Assembly (NCBI GenBank): GCA_000277445.1
Contig: AJWJ01000147.1
Coordinates: 1 to 45,444 of the forward strand
Direction: 5' to 3'
DNA: 45,444 nt
DNA from: Polysphondylium violaceum
Lineage: Eukaryota > Evosea > Eumycetozoa > Dictyosteliales > Dictyosteliaceae
The notes beneath the pieces are model-generated. The model had not been told where the DNA came from. It searched no databases and saw nothing but the letters and a program-made list of their open reading frames with translations. Below, in pieces: positions 31,546 to 43,001 of this stretch. The position numbers and the translations under genes are program-made. How positions within the stretch are numbered: position 1 is the stretch's first letter; each line of letters opens with the position of its first letter.

Positions 31546-32066
31546 TGGGTATGACAAAAAAACAAAAAAAAAACAACAACACACACTCATATCTCTATAT
31601 TTGATCAAAAAAAACCCGATCAAAGACAAAAAGTAGTGTGAGGCTGACAGAAATAGAGTGCTACACATTGTATGTTTGGCAAATATCTCTCTGTCTCTCT
31701 TTATAGAAACATAACAAAAGATTTTGGATATTTGAGTGGATCTATGTATGTTTGATCAATTCATTTATAATTTCTAGATATTACCAACCTTGGATTTCTA
31801 TTAAAATGTTATTTTTATCTACTCCACACTATACCTATATCTATCTACATTACAAATATAAAATAAATAAATAAAAATAAAATAAATATTAAATAATTAT
31901 AGACTAAATAGTTTAAATGTGTTTTTTTTCAATATAAAGGACGAGATATCAACCTTAAATTTGGTTTGTTTTTCAAAGAGTGAAAAAAGGGGTACGAAAA
32001 AAAAAAAAAAAAGATATTGACGGAACTTCAAAATTTTATTTTTTTTTGATTTTTTTTTTTTCTAGA

Positions 32067-32093
32067 GTGAAAATTTTCACGCACAATGCGTGA
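32067..32093. promoter_or_regulatory. Overlapping palindromes upstream of QCR7
   Basis: GTGAAAATTTTCAC (32067-32080) is a perfect 14-bp palindrome. It overlaps TCACGCA-CAA-TGCGTGA (32077-32093), a perfect 7-bp inverted repeat with a 3-base spacer. The pair lies 52-78 bases upstream of the QCR7 ATG, where a core promoter element would be expected. CACGCA also occurs upstream of the ATP synthase subunit g gene. Confidence 0.45.
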
Positions 32094-32144
32094 TGTGATT
32101 ATTGTTGGGATACCTTTTTCATATAAGTTTATCTAATACATAAA

Positions 32145-32951
32145 ATGAACATCTTCAAATTATTACCAGAATCTTTTGTTACCAAACTCCAAAAATCATC
32201 ATGGATGGAACACAGAAAGCTTGGTAAATATAATTATCTATACATATATGTTTTTATGATCTCTAGGTATAAGAAATGATATGCATATGTATACGCAAGA
32301 TCACACAGAAAAGAGAGATATTTAGAATGAATTTAAAGCAGATAAATGTAGCATACATATGATGCAGTGAGGTTAGAGAGTGTTATCATATTATTTGTTA
32401 GCAAGTTAATTTACAGGGACAGTTATTGTCAACACAGAAGAATAATGAGTCAGTTATTTAATATAACAGCACAATCAACATTCAGCACTCAGCATCTCAA
32501 CACCTCAACACCTCAACACCTCAACATCATTATCATTATCTTTAACTAGGATCAAAAAAACAAAAAAAAAAAAAAAAAAGATATAGCATGATATTAACAA
32601 CAACAAATAATAATAATTAGGTCTCTTTTATGCTGATCTCTACAACTCCACTCCAGTTATTGAAGAAGTTTACAGCAGACTCCCAGATAATGTTTTAGCT
32701 GCTAGAGACAGAAGATTAAGAATCGCTATTGATTTAAGTGTTAAGAAACAAACTTTACCAGGTATATATTATATAGTATAGATAGACAATGGTTAAGATA
32801 TAGGTAAAACATATATACTAACGTTATAATAACAACAAAAGAACCAGAATGGTCAGATCTTGTTGCTGATGCTCAATACACCAAAATGATTGAAAGCTAC
32901 GCTGAATCAGTTCAAAAAGAACACGATCTTAGAAAGAGCTTCAGAGATTAA
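32145..32951 (+). CDS. Cytochrome bc1 complex subunit 7 (QCR7/UQCRB)
   Basis: Small matrix-side subunit of respiratory complex III that contacts cytochrome b and stabilises assembly. Three exons, none long: 32145..32223, 32621..32761, 32842..32951, giving 109 residues, the usual family size. Matches to UQCRB are the N-terminal helix, then GLFYADLYNSTPVIEEVYSR (animals: GLMRDDTIYEDDDVKEAIRR), LPDNVLAARDRRLRIAIDLS and KKQTLPEPEWSD (animals: LKHQILPKEQWTK), and a charged C-terminal helix. All joins give G|GT and G|AA codons in frame. Intron 1 is unusually long (397 bases) for this genome and carries a 9-bp tandem repeat. It is likely constitutive and nuclear-encoded for mitochondrial import, with no cleaved presequence, as in the family. 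Confidence 0.88.
32495..32525 (+). repeat. 9-bp tandem repeat in QCR7 intron 1
   Basis: Three complete CTCAACACC units plus a partial fourth (CTCAACATC), preceded by degenerate TCAGCACTCAGCA units. It is intronic and does not affect the reading frame. Confidence 0.75.
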
Positions 32952-33224
32952 AAAATATAAATATAATATATATAGAAAATAAAATAATTATGAATAATAA
33001 TAATAACAGTAGTATAATATATAAATGTAAGAAATATTTTTAATTTCAAGAAATTATTCTCTTACTTTAATTAGTAAAAATAGTATCAATAAAAACAATA
33101 ACAAGAAACAGAAAAAAAACCAACAAAACAATATACATATGTAGCCATATAAATTATATTATATTTAAACAACTTGATTTAGAAATATTATTTATATTAC
33201 TATAATTACAATTTATTTTATTTT
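32952..33224. other. Convergent 3' spacer, QCR7 / Tag genes
   Basis: AT-rich DNA with AATAAA-like and A-rich motifs expected of 3' ends on both strands; nothing else seen. Confidence 0.4.
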
Positions 33225-33318
33225 TTAATTATCATTATTATCCTGATGATGAATATTATTATTGTTATTATTGTTATTGTTTTCATCATTGTTATCATTG
33301 TTGTTATTGTTGTCATTA

Positions 33319-33395
<77 letters not shown>

Positions 33396-36300
33396 TTCAT
33401 CGTTATTAATAATATTCATAGTATTATTATTATTATCATCCATAATAATATTATCATTTACAACATTACTATTATCATCATTATTTAAAGGTAATTCAAT
33501 TTCATCTCTATCGTGGAACATTCTATAATATCTACCTCTCTTATTCATCAATTCATCATGAGTACCTTCTTCAACGAGATAACCTTTTTCAAGTACAAAT
33601 ATTTTATCACATTCTCTGACGGCAGCGACTTTATGAGCAACCATAACAACAGTGTGACCTTGAGTGAGTTTTTTAATTGAATTTGTAATGGCTTCCTCAC
33701 TCTCTGGGTCAAGTTCGGCAGTGATTTCATCTAAAAGCATAATCTTTCTCTTTGAACAGATAGCTCTGGCGACAGCAATTCTCTTCTTTTGACCACCACT
33801 CAATAGATTACCAGCGGAACCCAAAACAGTTTCATATTGATTGGGTAGCTCCATAATGAATTCGTGGGCATTGGCCATCTTGGCAGCCTCAATGATATCT
33901 TTGCTGTTGGCATCATCGATGGCGTATCCAATGTTGGCAGAGATGGTGGCGTTAAAGAGATAGGGTTGTTGATGTACACAAGTGACAAAGGATCTGAGAT
34001 TGTTTGGACGAATCTTGTTGATATCGAGATTATCCAAATTGATGGAGCCCTTTTTGAGTTGATAAAACTTGGATATCAATTCAAGTGCAGTTGATTTACC
34101 AGAGCCAGATGGACCGACCAAACCATAACATTTACCTGCTTCAAACTTCATATTGATATTGTGTAATACTTCAACATCTGGTCTAGTTGGATAGCTGAAT
34201 GATACATTTTTGAATTCAATTTCACCAGTGCAAGAAGTAAGTTCAACATAAGTTGATGGAAGGAGATTCATTTCAACGACTGCAATACCAGTTTGTTTAT
34301 AAAATTGTTTCTGTTGTTCCTTCTTTTTCTTTTTCAATTCTTTAGCTGTTAAATCTGCATTACTATCTGTATCAATAATTGATTGATCATTATTGTTGTT
34401 GTTATTTGGATCTCCAACTATAGCAGTGTTATTGTTATTTGGATCATTACTACTGTTATTGTTATTATTATTTATATCATCAAGATCATTGTTATTATTG
34501 TTATTATTATCAATACCAATATTTGCACCAAGATCACCAGCGGTTGGATTGGCACCACCACCTTCTTGTTGAATCTTTTCTAAATAATCTGCTTGTTCTT
34601 CTTCCAAAGTTGTACGTTTACGTGGAGCAGATCTTAGAATCATAAATACTCTGGTTGCAGAGGCAAGAGATTGAACGTAGCTAACATAGACACCAAACAA
34701 GGTATTGGATGATTCAATAACATAACCAATGTAGAGAGAAAAAGAAATCAAAAGACCGACGGAAAACTCTTTGTGAATCGACAAATAGGTACCATAGTAG
34801 AGAATGGTAAATGCCAAACTCTCAACCATGAGCCATTTGACAGAGGATGCCAAAGTGTTGTTGATAATCAATTTTCTGGCAGTGATAAAAACATCGGTCA
34901 ATTGGGCAGAGTATTTCTTAATTTCCTTGTCTTGGGTGCAATAGTTGGTGACGACATGCATGTTGATCATAGACTCGGTACCGTGTTGTGAGGCCTCAGA
35001 GTTAAAGTAGAGGAGGGTTCTAGTGAGTCTCTTGGAAAACTTGGCCTGGACTTGGGTGACAAGGGCGAGAACGGGAATGGTGCCAAAAAAGGCCAAGGAG
35101 AGCTTCCAAGAGATGGAAAAGATAAATACTAATGAGCCGACAAATTTACAAATACCAGTGGCAATGGCCAACAAGATACCAGTGAGTGCAGATCTGAGCA
35201 TAGGGGAATCGACAATCAAAACGTTCATGAGGGTGGCTGCGTTGTTCTTTTGGAAGAAACCCATGTCTTGGGCAATGAGGGCTCTAAAGACTTTGTTTTG
35301 GAGTCTCATGATCATCTTTTCATTGACAATACCAGAGATCCATGAACTGATGGTCGAGAAAAGAAACTCGATCAAGGCCAAGAGGAAAATGTAAATGAAA
35401 TCGGTTCTCATGCTAGACATGTACTTTGTGGTGGGAATGGCGTTGATAATGTTACCAATATAGAATGGCTGGAGGATAGAGGCAGCGGTGGAGATAAGTG
35501 AACAGGCGGTAGAGATGATGAGTTCCAAGATGAATGGTGAGACGAGGGCATAGAGATCAGGAATGCTTACTTTGGCATCTTTGCTCTTGGGCTTGACATA
35601 CATTCCAGAGCCATCATCAAATTTCTTGAAATCTGAGCCCTCCTTTTCCTTCTTTTCCAAGTGTTTGATAAAGAGAATGATGGCGGTGATGAGGACCATG
35701 GTGCCACCGGCAACAATCATAATGATGTAATTGTAAGAAAGGAATTTGGCACATTTTTTGGTGAGAGAGTTGTAGTTGTATCCTGTGGCACAGGTGCTGA
35801 CAATACATTCACTCCATTGTAAATTATCTCTGCAAGTTTGTGAACCTTCACCATTGTCAACGGGACATATTTGTGAGTCGCCAATAGCACACTGTGGACA
35901 TTCTTCAGCCCATTCATAGATACCGTGTTCACCAGAGGCAATAAAGACAAAGCTTTGAGGTCCAACGGGAATACTGGTTCCCTTAATTGTGAATTTTAAG
36001 AGTTGGTCATCTTCGGTGGGAGTGAAAACGACTTGTTCAACATTGTTGATGGTGTCTGGTGATGGTGTGAGAGAGGTGGAAGATGGTCTTTCGTTTGAAA
36101 GAACATAGGTTGTAACGTTTCTTGGCTCCGGTACATAAGACATGATCAAATCCAAGTTATTGACAAGATTAGTTCTGGCCGATGGAATAGAGGGAGGATC
36201 AGTCCAGACAATGGTGCCTTTGAGAAGCGGGAGGTTAGAGTCGTTTGGATCTTTTCTGTATCTGACACAATAGGCCATAGAGTTTGTGGTTGTGAGCTCA

Positions 36301-38678
36301 GCTTCCTTCCAGTCTTTTCCTTGTTCAAATCCACCAATACCAAACCATCTGTTAAAAGGCTTGGCTTGACCTTTAAAGTATAAAATATTACCCATTCTAA
36401 CAGCACCAAAACCTTGAATGAGGGAGGCATTAGAGAATGGATTGTTGTTTTCCATGACAGGGTTAGTGCCATCATCCAATTGAATGGTACCATTGAGTAG
36501 ATGAGCATTGTTGATCAAAAGGGCCTTTAAAAGGGCACCTGTTGGTTTAATAATATTACCAGTGACTGGCTCACCAGTGGGATAGTAACCCTCGCTCAAA
36601 TATTGTCTAAGAATGGCAGCAGCGCCTGTTACCAATGGAGTGGCCATAGAGGTACCACCAATGGACAAGAGATTTTCTTTGGATGGACCACCAGCACATT
36701 GATCAACAGTGCTTGGTCCATTAGAATTGGCAGATGTAATAAATAGACCTGGAGCTACAACATCTGGCTTGATTCTTCCATCGTGAGTTGGACCTCTTGA
36801 TGAAAAGTTGACCATATTATTTTCATTGTATTGAGATTGAGAAGAGGCGTTTGCAAAAAGGGAGTCTGCGGCAGAGATAAGATTGCTTGGACAACATAAT
36901 TGTAAACCTACAGCTGTAGTAGTATTTCCCTCTGCACAACATTGGGCGGTGGTATATGTGCAATATTTTGTATCAAATTGACAAATGCTTTTAATAGTGG
37001 CGCTAGCAGAGGCATCCCATTCTCTGAATGAAACCGAGTCGGCAAAACTTTCGAATACGTTATTTTGTGCACCAACAGTGACAATGTTTTTGGCGGTCGA
37101 CTGGGTCAAAATGGAACTGTAGCCCTTGTCACCATCGTTACCGGCGGCTCTAAGGATTAAAAAGTCTCTGTTTTTGTAGAGGAATGTATCAATTTCACTA
37201 GCACCGGCGCCATAGGCACCATTTCTGCCCTGATTGGAAAAGGCACCCCAAGAATCACCGTGGACTCTAGCACCAGCTTGATAGATTTGTTGATACATGA
37301 CTGTTAAATCATCGGGTGGGAATGGATTGTTGTTTCCAAGAGTGGCGATATCAAAAAAGGCGAGTTTGGCATCTCTTGCAACACCGCTATAGTTGGCAAT
37401 GGGAAGTGATTCGTCGGCGGGTGAACCAGCAGCTGAGCCAGAGACATGAGTGCCGTGACCAGAGGGATCATCAGTGTCGTCTTTAAAGGTGACGTAGGTA
37501 ACTACTTTACGATGATTGTTGTTGATAGTGTTGAAAGGGAATGGTTGCGATGGGTCTGAAAAGAAACAGTGGTCTTTGTCTAAACCAGTGTCGGCAATAC
37601 CAATGATTTGGCCCTTACCTCTGAGTGGAATGTCTTTGAGATCGTTTTGGACATGATTGCCATCAAAATTGGAAAACATGGTCTTGGGTGCAAATTTGTT
37701 GGCAACTTTGATTCTATCAACTCGCTCTAAAAAGTAACATTCTGGTTGTTCAGAGATCCAAGAGTAGACCACTTTTTCAATAAATAAGATATCTAAAATA
37801 TCACATAATGGTGATGATGGTGACTGTGATTGACTGTGATCGCTACCACCGCAACCAACGATTACTTTGAGTTTTGTATTGGAGGCATAGAAAATGTCAA
37901 CGTGAATATTATTGCTTTTGGCAACGACAAAGGAACCAATTTTAGTGGAAATTGATTTTCTCCATGATTCAATAAGTGAGTCAATGGATGATCGGTTGTC
38001 TTCAGAGGTGGCTGTCAATACGTGTACAGGTAAACCAACAACATCTGGACTCTTGTTATTGAAATCGATATAGATTTTATGATGGATGTCATATTCACCA
38101 ACCCAATGAACCCATGATTTGGTTAAAAGTATTTTTGATTGTGCAACAGTCATATAGACAAGAAAACTATCATTTGGAACGTAATTTATAATTTTTGAAT
38201 GATATAAGCTATTGTCTTCTGTATTATTTAAAAATTGATTTAACAAATTCATCGAATCTGATTGAATTTCTTTAAATTGAACTATAAATAAATTTTTTCT
38301 ATTATTATAGATATTATTGTTATTGTTACTATAATCATTTGATGATGAGGAAGAAGAAGAAGAAGAAGATAAATATTTTGATACAGATTGATACCAAGTT
38401 GGTGATTCTAAATGTGTTATATCTAATTTTACACCTTGTCTAACATTTGTATCTATAATTTCTTTTAATAATAAAATTCTTTTATCAGATTGTTGTTGTT
38501 GTGGTTGTTGTCTAACATTGTTGTTATTGGATTTAATATTAAATTGTGATTGGTAGAACGAGGAGTTTTCTAAACCATTTAAATTGATTGTATTTAAAAG
38601 AATTAATGAAAAAAACAATACAGTTCCAGCAATCAGCAGTATTCTTCTCGGATTCATTTGTTGTATAAATCTATCCAT
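33225..38678 (-). CDS. Tag-type serine protease / ABC transporter fusion
   Basis: An 1817-residue intronless protein of the dictyostelid Tag family (TagB/C/D), which in D. discoideum process and export peptide signals during prestalk and spore differentiation. Order: membrane anchor or signal ([16 protein letters not shown], about 13-30), then a subtilisin-like S8 protease with Asp (about 358, [11 protein letters not shown]), His (about 409, SGHGTHVSG) and Ser (about 674, [10 protein letters not shown]). A Cys-rich segment follows ([14 protein letters not shown]), then a TM helix ([20 protein letters not shown]), an ABC transmembrane domain (about 1080-1390), and a nucleotide-binding domain with Walker [10 protein letters not shown] (about 1520), signature LSGGQKKR, Walker B IMLLDE and the switch His in MVAHKV. 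All catalytic residues are present. The C terminus is poly-Asn. One ABC half implies dimerisation. Which Tag paralogue it is cannot be fixed. Confidence 0.95.
33321..33393 (-). repeat. (TTA)n repeat encoding poly-Asn in the Tag C terminus
   Basis: A continuous TTA/TTG tract; on the gene strand it is AAT, in frame for asparagine. Length variation between strains is likely. Confidence 0.85.
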
Positions 38679-40948
38679 GTTAAATATTTAAATTATATTT
38701 ATATATATTCTAAATAGATATATTATTAGTATATATTTATCTAGTTATCTATTAATCTATACATACAAATACAATATAATCAAATAATAGTATGTGTGGA
38801 TAGTGAATTTAACTCTTTTTTATTTATAGAAAGTGAAAAGTATTAATAAATTGAAAATGTTTGGATTAAATGTATATTTAAAGAATTGATTGAATATTTT
38901 AAATAAAAAAATAAATTGAAACAATTAGCATATAGGGCGATCACATATGAATGATTGAACCTTTTTTAGAGTTTTTTAAAAATAGTGTATTCAATATGTA
39001 CTGATGGGTGTAGTGATTTAAAAAAACAAAAAACAAAAAAAAGAACAAAATGGTGTGTGGTGAATTTAATAGGAATGCCTCGATTGGTTAATGTGGTGTT
39101 TTATCACAAATAGGGTGTGATTGTGAGAGATGATGGGAGGGGTGGAGGTTATGCAGGTCTCTTTTTTAAACACACAAAACAAAAATCTCACTATATATAC
39201 ATCAAGAATCGAAACAACAATTCTATTACCCCCACTTGATTTTCGAATAAAAAAACAACAAATGTAATGTAATTTTCTGACACATCTACACGGTTGTCCT
39301 TATATCCTACATCACCACCACTACCACTAGTACAATTAATTTACACACACTCCATAATTATCAATCAACAAATCCTAAATTTGGTCTTTAATTGAATTGC
39401 TTATATGGAGTGTAGGGGTGTTTGATAGATCCTTATCGAGACGATGTAGGGTGGGTGTCAGGAAATGAAGGGGGTGAGTGGGGGTGTCATTTTGGAGAAG
39501 AACCCAAGGGCCATGTTTAGAAAATCAAACATTTGGAAATTTTGAAAAAAAAAAATTTTTGTAGAGATCCACTGGAATTGTAATCTCTGCCTATCACAAG
39601 TAATTTAAAGAAAATGATGATGATAATGATGATGACGATGATAATGATGATAATGATGATTATGAGCAGACTTACTTTAATATTATTTCCAATATATTTG
39701 TGAATGTCCTTAGTTTAATTTAGTGTAATTATATAGTAATAATAAATAATAAGTTGTGTGGGAATAAATAATGTACAAACTAAAAAGTAATATTATTAAA
39801 ACATTAATATTTTAAATAATGAAATGTTGATAGAGTTGGTTATTTTATATCTCTATATTTTCCTATTATATTTAGTGAAGTTAAAATCTAATTATTTGTT
39901 GGTTTTTTTTTTTTGGTCTGTTTTTTTCTTTTTTTTTTTTATTACTATTTTTGAAGTAGATTTATCTTTTTAGGGGATATACAAGGGTGTTGAGTGTAAC
40001 AATAGAGTATGCTAATAAAAAATATATACAATTGTAGTAAAGGGGGATTTATTAAACGAACGCTTTTTTATTTGATTGATGTGGTAACTGTGTGTGAGTG
40101 TGGTGGTGATATTTTATAAAGGTGAGAGGAAGAGTGTGTGATGTGTGTGTTTAGATTAATCTAAGGGATTAGCAACAACAACAAAGGTACTAATGTTATA
40201 GTAGTAGTGGTGGTAGGAGTAGTGGTATATTGATGTAGTGATACAGATAAACAACCACACAATGTTGTTGTTGTTGATTGTTGTTATTTAATGTACATTA
40301 AAAAACATAGATTGATCTCACCTCTTTATTCTTTGGTGTCATTTTTTCCTGCTGCTGCTGTTGAAAAACACATTGTTATTATTGGGCACCATCATTATTC
40401 ATTTGTAATTGGGGCGAATAGTGTGGTGTGCAAAAAAAAGTTAATATTTAAAAAAAATCTGATTCTAGGGGATATTCAAAAGATATTAATCTGGAGGAAG
40501 GGCTTGTCAACGATTTACAAATCAAGCAAAAAAAAAAAAAGATATATTAATTTTTTCAAAAAAAAAAGATATTTTTGGAAAAAAGAAAAGAAACAGTTTG
40601 TGTGTGTTTGTATAATGAAGACTCTCTATCACTACTGTTCTATCTCTGGATAAAGGGACACGAAAAGACATGCAGAGTTGGGTAAATGAAAAAAAAAAAA
40701 GATATATTAAATTTATTTTAAAGTATGCAAAACTCTAAAAGTCTTAAAAAATAAATACATTGGACATAATGGTCGTGTCAAAGGTAATAGTAGTGTTGTT
40801 GTGTTGTAATTGTTGGTATTGGTGTGTGTTCTTGAAGGAAGCTATTGCTCGCAGTATACATAAACAAATAATATGTATTTGAAAAAATAAAATAAAAAAA
40901 AAAAGTATTATGGCTTGTGTGATCGATGATATATAGCTTTGTAGATGC
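38679..40948. other. 2.3 kb gene-poor upstream region of the Tag gene
   Basis: No reliable gene. It contains G-box-like GGGTGTG/GTGGGTG clusters (39110-39155 and 39405-39490), consistent with a developmentally regulated promoter. There is also a (GAT)n-like run (39615-39660), T/A runs, and GT-rich DNA at 40080-40270. An open frame at 40291-40653 is rich in Lys/Phe from homopolymers and is judged spurious. Confidence 0.5.
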
Positions 40949-41314
40949 TTAGTCCATAGTAGGTGCTGTATAGAGAATCTCTGAAGTATTGCTATTGCTA
41001 CTATTAAGATTTAATCTTTTGTTTTTGATTTGTTGTAAAAATGGAGAGGTTTCAATGTTTTTAATATCAGCGTCATCACATCTATACAAGGAACCAATAG
41101 ACATGAAAGCAGCAAAAGTAAGACCCATCTTTAAACATGTTCTAAATGTACGAATTGCAAAGAGATTGAATGGCTTTTTTGGTTGAAAAAGGGAGGCTAA
41201 AATACCAATGCTAGAACCAACACCAAATCCCATCATAAAACCCATTTTAATGCCCTCTACACATTTATTACCTGTTGGTAAATCATTTGGGTTATATTTA
41301 ACTGGCATAGGCAT
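40949..41314 (-). CDS. ROMO1/Mgr2-like mitochondrial inner membrane protein
   Basis: A 121-residue protein with two short membrane segments. The first, CVEGIKMGFMMGFGVGSSIG, matches ROMO1 (SCFDRVKMGFVMGCAVGMAAG in animals) with its glycine zipper; the second ends KMGLTFAAFMSIGSLYRC (animals: GGTFGTFMAIGMGIRC). Mgr2 (yeast) and ROMO1 are small subunits of the TIM23 presequence translocase; ROMO1 is also tied to redox signalling and inner-membrane shape. The C terminus is extended by about 40 polar residues (FLQQIKNKRLNLN onward) relative to the 79-residue animal protein. No intron. The start MPMPVKY at 41314 resembles the MPVAVG start of ROMO1. Confidence 0.85.
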   Translation of the reverse strand: MPMPVKYNPNDLPTGNKCVEGIKMGFMMGFGVGSSIGILASLFQPKKPFNLFAIRTFRTCLKMGLTFAAFMSIGSLYRCDDADIKNIETSPFLQQIKNKRLNLNSSNSNTSEILYTAPTMD

Positions 41315-41479
41315 GATTATTTATATATATCTATATGTGTTTTCACAGCGTTAATTTAATTGTTTGAAAAAAAATGAAATGAATGAAAGTAGCAAGTTTT
41401 TTGAAATGAAAAAAAAAAAAAAAAAAAAAACCAAAAACGAAACACACGATTGAGTGTCATATGAATATGGATTTATAGG
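41315..41479. other. Spacer between ROMO1 and the J-like gene
   Basis: Short AT-rich spacer holding a long A run (about 41409-41430); nothing coding. Confidence 0.4.
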
Positions 41480-42610
41480 CTATGATGATTTATTTGTCGT
41501 TTCTTCTTCGCCGAAAAATTGAGTAAATATATCGTTGTAGTGATAGTAGATGTAGTGAATCATAATGCCTGGCAAGAGACCGGCGTTTAAAAAGAAGAGT
41601 TGTTTGGGACCGAGGGTTTTGTAAATATGTTTGGTAAAGGCCCAATAGCCTTGTCGGGCAGATAGAATGGCTTGTGGACTGCCGACACCAAATGCGGTCA
41701 TTTGGTATTGATGCATCACGATTTGAATGGGATTGACAATCACTGCAAAAGCAATGGATCGCCATACATAGGACGAGAGGATTGCGTTGGCGATGGCACG
41801 GGGTGTTGAGTTGAGATCTCTAATATACAGGGTTTGGGCCTTTCTCTTACACCATACCAGTGCTTCCTCGAGATGGTAAAACAAGGATCTTCGTACTAAA
41901 AACAATCCAAATCCATACCACACTCGAGTCCAGGCGATTTGGTTGCTAACGGGGTCTATCAAGAGACTCTTGATAAATAGTTGAGGGCCAAAGTGCGACG
42001 GACATCCTATCAATAGGGAGGGAATGAGGTATGAGGCAGGGTAAAATATGGCTGCCTCGGCAATATTGTAGTAGGGGCCAAACACCACACGCAACATGGT
42101 GTCGACAGGTATTTGAAGTGTCCAGAACACTGAGCAGAGGGACCTCTTCACAGCAGGTATCGCTCCAGCTCCCACAACCTTGACAAGCCCCATCAAAGGA
42201 CCTCTGCTGTCTGGAGGCGATATGTTGCAAAGGAAATGACTGATTTCAAATATCTTTTTTACCATCATCGCTGACAAATTAACTGCAGTGTGGCCTAAAT
42301 TCTGATGATAGTTTATTCTATGTAAAATATTGTTATCATACACACTCTTTAGTCGAGTATTGGTTAATATAGAATAAGACTCAATGACTCTTTTCACTGT
42401 TTCATGTTCATTATCACCAACTCCACTGCTACTACCACTATTTATAGAATCTATATCAAAAAGTGATCTAAGAGTTTGGTATTGTTTTCTAATTTCCTCA
42501 ATAGGGACACTTGGGTGAATTTTAAGAAAATCATATAGATTCACCTGTCCATCTTTTGTAGTGAATCTAAATTTTTCATTTTCTTGCTTTGAAATTGGGA
42601 ATACTTTCAT
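41480..42610 (-). CDS. Membrane protein with degenerate J-like domain
   Basis: A 376-residue intronless protein. Residues about 22-95 resemble a DnaJ J domain (VNLYDFLKIHPSVPIEEIRK, then QYQTLRSLFD, and ETVKRVIESYSILTNTRLKS followed by VYDNN). However, the HPD tripeptide that stimulates Hsp70 ATPase is missing: the loop reads FDIDSINSGSSSG. Downstream are several hydrophobic segments (for example LFIKSLLI, AFAVIVNPIQIV, AGLLPGIMIHYIYY) suggesting a multi-pass membrane protein with loops of basic charge. I do not recognise the membrane part. Being HPD-less it may act as a J-like protein that does not activate Hsp70, comparable in principle with Pam16; that is inference. It shares a divergent 391-base spacer with the ZZZ3 homologue. 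Confidence 0.62.
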   Translation of the reverse strand: MKVFPISKQENEKFRFTTKDGQVNLYDFLKIHPSVPIEEIRKQYQTLRSLFDIDSINSGSSSGVGDNEHETVKRVIESYSILTNTRLKSVYDNNILHRINYHQNLGHTAVNLSAMMVKKIFEISHFLCNISPPDSRGPLMGLVKVVGAGAIPAVKRSLCSVFWTLQIPVDTMLRVVFGPYYNIAEAAIFYPASYLIPSLLIGCPSHFGPQLFIKSLLIDPVSNQIAWTRVWYGFGLFLVRRSLFYHLEEALVWCKRKAQTLYIRDLNSTPRAIANAILSSYVWRSIAFAVIVNPIQIVMHQYQMTAFGVGSPQAILSARQGYWAFTKHIYKTLGPKQLFFLNAGLLPGIMIHYIYYHYNDIFTQFFGEEETTNKSS

Positions 42611-42874
42611 TTATATGATATTTAATAATGAGGTCCTACGAAAAAAAAAAGCCCAATAAAGGCCCCAAGATTTAAAAAACAGAAATTTAATTAATACAAT
42701 TGAACCAAGATGAAGAATTCATATCTCATACCTTAATACCAAAAGTATTTTTGATAAGCAACTACCAACCTAAATTAAAAATTTTAAAATAAAATTAAAA
42801 AAAAAAAAAAAAGAAAAAAGAAAAGATTTTTTGCCCAACGCCCTTTTTTCGAATCGATTTTTGAAGGCTTTTGT

Positions 42875-42905
42875 AATTTGAGAAATTGGCGCATTTTCTC
42901 AAATT
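42875..42905. promoter_or_regulatory. 11-bp inverted repeat in the divergent promoter
   Basis: AATTTGAGAAA (42875-42885) and its reverse complement (42895-42905) flank the 9-base GC-containing loop TTGGCGCAT. It lies 97-127 bases upstream of the + strand ZZZ3-like start and about 265-295 bases upstream of the - strand J-like start. It is the most structured element in the 42611-43001 spacer, which otherwise is AT-rich with A runs. Confidence 0.45.
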
Positions 42906-43001
42906 TTTAATTTCGTTCGTAATATCATCACTACCATTGAATCACATAATAGATTGTATTGTGTGTGTTGTAATAATATCATATATCTATATATTATTTA
43001 A

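Larger units (their letters stand above)
28062..32144. other. 4.1 kb gene-poor divergent region between RGS and QCR7
   Basis: No convincing protein gene. Content: alternating A/T runs, GT-rich segments (GGTGGTGTGG types near 28330-28360, 28920-28945, 29680-29740), a G-box-like cluster near 29025-29080, and a tandem AAATAAAAAGT-type repeat (31024-31065). There is also a small possibly spliced frame near 30682-30916, and a G+C-enriched patch with hairpins at 31337-31545. This is long for the compact dictyostelid genome, so an unrecognised non-coding transcript or extended regulatory region is possible. Confidence 0.5.

Noticed and set aside
31121-31668. Phe-rich open frames on the - strand
   Set aside because: They are translations of A/T homopolymers; a structured RNA or plain spacer explains the DNA better.
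40291-40653. 120-residue open frame on the + strand
   Set aside because: It is dominated by Lys and Phe from A and T runs, with no plausible domain and no promoter context.
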